From NCBI GenBank assembly GCA_045538175.1, contig JAZSQZ010000136.1, positions 1 to 23,768 on the forward strand: 23,768 nt of DNA, in the 5' to 3' direction. Shown in pieces: positions 21,142-23,768 of the stretch. Below the pieces are notes generated by a model. That model saw only the letters and a list, made by a program, of their open reading frames with translations, was not told the DNA's origin and did not search any database. The stretch's first letter is position 1. Each line of letters opens with the position of its first letter. The DNA is from JAZSQZ01 sp045538175 (GTDB taxonomy: Bacteria; Bacillota; Clostridia; Christensenellales; UBA1242). The translations under genes were made by a program, and so were the position numbers.

Positions 21142-23700
21142 ATGGAAGACAAAATTGTTGTTAAAGGGGCAAAAGAAAACAACCTTAAAAATGTTGATAT
21201 AACTATTCCTAGAAATAAGTTAGTTGTTTTTACAGGTGTTTCCGGAAGTGGTAAATCTACACTTGCCTTTGATACCATTTTTGCAGAAGGACAAAGAAGG
21301 TATATTGAGTCTTTGTCTTCATATGCAAGAATGTTTTTAGGGCAAGCACATAAACCTGATGTTGAAAGTATTGAAGGTTTATCTCCTTCAATTTCTATTG
21401 ACCAAAAAACAACTTCTCACAACCCACGCTCAACAGTAGGTACTGTTACGGAAATATATGATTATTTAAGGTTGCTGTTTGCAAGGGTAGGCACACCATA
21501 TTGTCCACATTGTAAAAAACCAATCGACAAAATGTCAGTTGATAATATGGTCGACAAAATCACAAGTTATCCTTTAAATGAAAAGGTTATTTTGTCGGCA
21601 CCTGTTGTAAGGGGTAAGAAAGGGACTTTTGCAAAACTATTAGAAGATTTTAGAAAAGATGGCTACGCTAGGGTCGAAATTGACGGCGAAATTTACTCTC
21701 TAGACGAAGATATTGTGCTTGATAAGAACATTAAGCATAACATAAATATCGTGGTAGACAGACTAATTTTAAAGGAAGAAATTTCAAAGAGATTAAGCGA
21801 AAGTATTGAGACTTGTCTAAAACTCAGTGATGGAATTTTAAACGTAACAGTTGCAGGCGAACAACTTGTTTTTAGCAATAAGTTTGCGTGTTCCGAATGT
21901 GGTTTTTCATATGAAGAATTGTCTCCTAGACTCTTTAGCTTTAACAGCCCTTTTGGTGCTTGTGAGTGTTGTGACGGATTAGGTTTTACAAACGAAATTG
22001 ATGAGTCAATTGTTTTAAAAAACTCTCACAAATCTATTAGAGAAGGTGGACTTAGAATTTCCGGTTGGAATATGGAAATAGGGTCTGTTAGCGAAATGTA
22101 TTATAGGGCATTGTCTGAAAGGTATGGTTTTAGCTTAGATGTGCCTGTTAAAGATTTGCCAAGAGATATTCTTGATATCTTGTTATATGGCAATGGTGGA
22201 GAAATCTTAAACCTAAAGTATAACTCTAGAAAAATTAGTGGCGAATATACAGGAAGTTACGAAGGTATTATTCCAAACCTTAAGAGAAGATTTAAAGAAT
22301 CAAATAGTGATTGGGTAAAGAGCGAAATTTCCAAGTATATGGTAGAAAAACCTTGCCCTGTATGTGAAGGAAAAAGATTAAACGAAAAAGCTCTTTCTGT
22401 AAAAATTGGTAAATATAACATTGTAGATATCTGTAATATAAGTGCAAGAAAATTAAAAGATTTTTTTGAGAAACTTGTTTTGTCTAGCACAAAAATGATT
22501 ATTGCAGAACCGATTTTAAAAGAAGTAAATGCAAGATTAAATTTCCTATGTAACGTTGGTCTTGATTACTTAACGTTAAGCAGGTCTGCTGGCACATTAA
22601 GTGGGGGCGAAGCACAAAGAATTAGGCTTGCAACTCAAATAGGCAGTGGTCTTGTTGGTGTTTTATATATCTTAGACGAACCAAGCATAGGTTTGCACCA
22701 AAGGGATAATGAAAAACTTTTAGACGCTCTAAAAAAGTTAAGAGACCTTGGAAACTCTTTAATTGTTGTTGAGCACGACGAAGAAACAATGAGAATTGCT
22801 GACCATATTGTTGATATCGGTCCTATGGCTGGGGTGCACGGTGGAAAAATCGTAGCACAAGGAAGTGTTGAAGATATTATAAATTGCCCAGAATCAATCA
22901 CAGGTAAGTGCTTAAGTGGAGAATTAAGTATAAAGATTCCACAAAAAAGAACACCTATCGAAAAAGGCTATATAACCATTAAAGGTGCAAAACAAAACAA
23001 TCTAAAGGGTATAGATGTTGAAATTCCTATCGGTGTTTTAACTTGTGTTACAGGTGTTTCTGGAAGTGGTAAAAGTAGTTTAATTAACGACATTTTATAT
23101 CCAACACTTGCAAATAAATTAAATAGAGCAAATTTGCTTGAAGGAAAGTTTAAGGATATTTTAGGTCTTGAAAACTTAGATAAAGTTATAAACATAGACC
23201 AATCTCCAATAGGAAGAACACCTAGAAGCAACCCTGCAACTTACACCGGAGTTTTTAACTACATTAGAGATTTATTTGCAAGCACTCAAGAAGCAAAGGC
23301 AAGGGGATATAATAGTGGAAGATTCAGCTTTAACGTAAGCGGTGGTAGATGTGAACATTGTACGGGCGATGGAGAAAAGAAAATAGAAATGTATTTCTTG
23401 CCTGATGTTTATGTTCCTTGCCCTGAGTGTCGTGGTAAAAGATATAATAGAGAAACCTTGCAAGTAAAGTATAAAGGTAAAAGCATATATGATGTTTTGA
23501 ATATGACCGTTGAAGAAGCATTGGTATTCTTTGAGAATATTCCAAGCATTAAAACAAAAATACAAGCGCTATATGACGTTGGTTTGGGATATATAAAACT
23601 TGGTCAAAGCGCAACAACACTAAGTGGGGGCGAAGCACAAAGAGTTAAACTTGCAACCGATCTTGCAATAAGAAGCACAGGAAAATCCGTTTATATCTAA
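21142..23700 (+). CDS. uvrA: Excinuclease ABC subunit A, interrupted and partial
   Basis: UvrA is the dimeric ABC ATPase that finds DNA damage and delivers UvrB. Domain I has Walker A GVSGSGKS (residues 32-39), followed by the zinc cysteines CPHC, CSEC and CECC, signature LSGGEAQRIRLA and Walker B YILDEPSIGLH. Domain II repeats this with GVSGSGKSS near residue 638, the structural zinc module CEHC and CPEC near 736-765, and LSGGEAQRVKLA. The frame stops at TAA 23698-23700 after 852 residues, exactly where YILDEPTTGLH is expected, and stays open afterwards to the window end with DEPTTG intact. A normal UvrA has about 940 residues, so the stop removes the second Walker B and would kill the enzyme. 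The first copy encodes the same leucine as TTA, so one T-to-A change at 23699 explains it. GAGG overlaps the uvrB stop and sets the start. Confidence 0.93.
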   Translation: MEDKIVVKGAKENNLKNVDITIPRNKLVVFTGVSGSGKSTLAFDTIFAEGQRRYIESLSSYARMFLGQAHKPDVESIEGLSPSISIDQKTTSHNPRSTVGTVTEIYDYLRLLFARVGTPYCPHCKKPIDKMSVDNMVDKITSYPLNEKVILSAPVVRGKKGTFAKLLEDFRKDGYARVEIDGEIYSLDEDIVLDKNIKHNINIVVDRLILKEEISKRLSESIETCLKLSDGILNVTVAGEQLVFSNKFACSECGFSYEELSPRLFSFNSPFGACECCDGLGFTNEIDESIVLKNSHKSIREGGLRISGWNMEIGSVSEMYYRALSERYGFSLDVPVKDLPRDILDILLYGNGGEILNLKYNSRKISGEYTGSYEGIIPNLKRRFKESNSDWVKSEISKYMVEKPCPVCEGKRLNEKALSVKIGKYNIVDICNISARKLKDFFEKLVLSSTKMIIAEPILKEVNARLNFLCNVGLDYLTLSRSAGTLSGGEAQRIRLATQIGSGLVGVLYILDEPSIGLHQRDNEKLLDALKKLRDLGNSLIVVEHDEETMRIADHIVDIGPMAGVHGGKIVAQGSVEDIINCPESITGKCLSGELSIKIPQKRTPIEKGYITIKGAKQNNLKGIDVEIPIGVLTCVTGVSGSGKSSLINDILYPTLANKLNRANLLEGKFKDILGLENLDKVINIDQSPIGRTPRSNPATYTGVFNYIRDLFASTQEAKARGYNSGRFSFNVSGGRCEHCTGDGEKKIEMYFLPDVYVPCPECRGKRYNRETLQVKYKGKSIYDVLNMTVEEALVFFENIPSIKTKIQALYDVGLGYIKLGQSATTLSGGEAQRVKLATDLAIRSTGKSVYI

Positions 23701-23768
23701 GACGAACCAACAACAGGACATCAGACATATGATATTACAAAACTTGTTACAATTATGCAAAAACTTGT
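23698..23768 (+). other. In-frame continuation of uvrA after the internal stop
   Basis: After TAA the same frame reads DEPTTGHQTYDITKLVTIMQ and runs off the window. UvrA proteins have DEPTTGLH followed by a D at this point, so leucine became histidine (CAT at 23719) and histidine became glutamine (CAG at 23722). With the stop, this makes three single-base differences in about 26 bases of an almost invariant motif. Confidence 0.8.

Noticed and set aside
23698..23700. TAA read as leucine or another amino acid (code change)
   Set aside because: TAA ends nearly every other gene in the window at the expected family length, so reassignment is not credible.
1..23768. CRISPR array, prophage, insertion sequence or rRNA operon
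   Set aside because: No regularly spaced repeats, transposase or integrase frames, terminal inverted repeats with target duplications, or rRNA-like sequence were seen.

Overview
The window is low-GC, densely coded bacterial chromosome using the standard code. Sigma-A-type promoters (TTGACA/TATAAT-like), GGAG ribosome binding sites and U-tailed hairpin terminators are easy to see. Protein families (PepF, HflX, a PflX-like radical SAM protein, ArsP_2-type permease, UvrB/UvrA) and a signal-peptide/C-terminal-anchor surface protein point to a Gram-positive-type Bacillota lineage, probably an uncultured Clostridia-like organism. That placement is inference.

Layout. 1-395: 5' part of an unrecognised gene leaving the window on the minus strand. 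478-2429: a metal-exporter-like permease, then a frameshifted, catalytically degenerate GlmS-isomerase-like gene whose ribosome binding site and start codon sit in the loop of a terminator-like hairpin. 2499-4283: pepF. 4358-5601: a GNAT-fold protein behind an unusually long, foldable leader. 5636-9132: a PflX-like radical SAM gene (-), a small GNAT acetyltransferase (+), a membrane acyltransferase (-) and a PHP phosphoesterase (-). 9223-9297: tRNA-Asn (-). 9480-11710: rpiB (+), an orphan protein (-) and a lipoprotein (+). 11847-13735: a membrane-anchored helical protein coupled to hflX. 13851-18318: a Cys/Gly-rich 67-residue peptide with a structured leader, then a 1309-residue surface protein. 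18444-19031: an orphan protein. 19164-23768: uvrB-uvrA, leaving the window on the right.

How parts work together. UvrB and UvrA are the damage-recognition components of nucleotide excision repair and are coupled (7 bases apart) behind a promoter whose -35 overlaps a 10-bp inverted repeat. All three convergent gene pairs share one bidirectional terminator. Four genes (5636-6529, 6618-7136, 7133-8227, 11847-12644) have exactly 6 bases between a -10 hexamer and the ATG, predicting leaderless mRNAs. Most other promoters give leaders of about 10-40 bases, so the roughly 105-base leader of the 4498 gene stands out.

The best leads for something undescribed are the degenerate GlmS-like gene with its hairpin-enclosed start, the two leaders with mutually exclusive stems (4393-4497 and 13851-13968), the Cys/Gly peptide, and the leaderless set. 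The uvrA frame carries a stop plus two missense changes inside an otherwise invariant motif in the last 70 bases, which looks more like end-of-contig error than biology.
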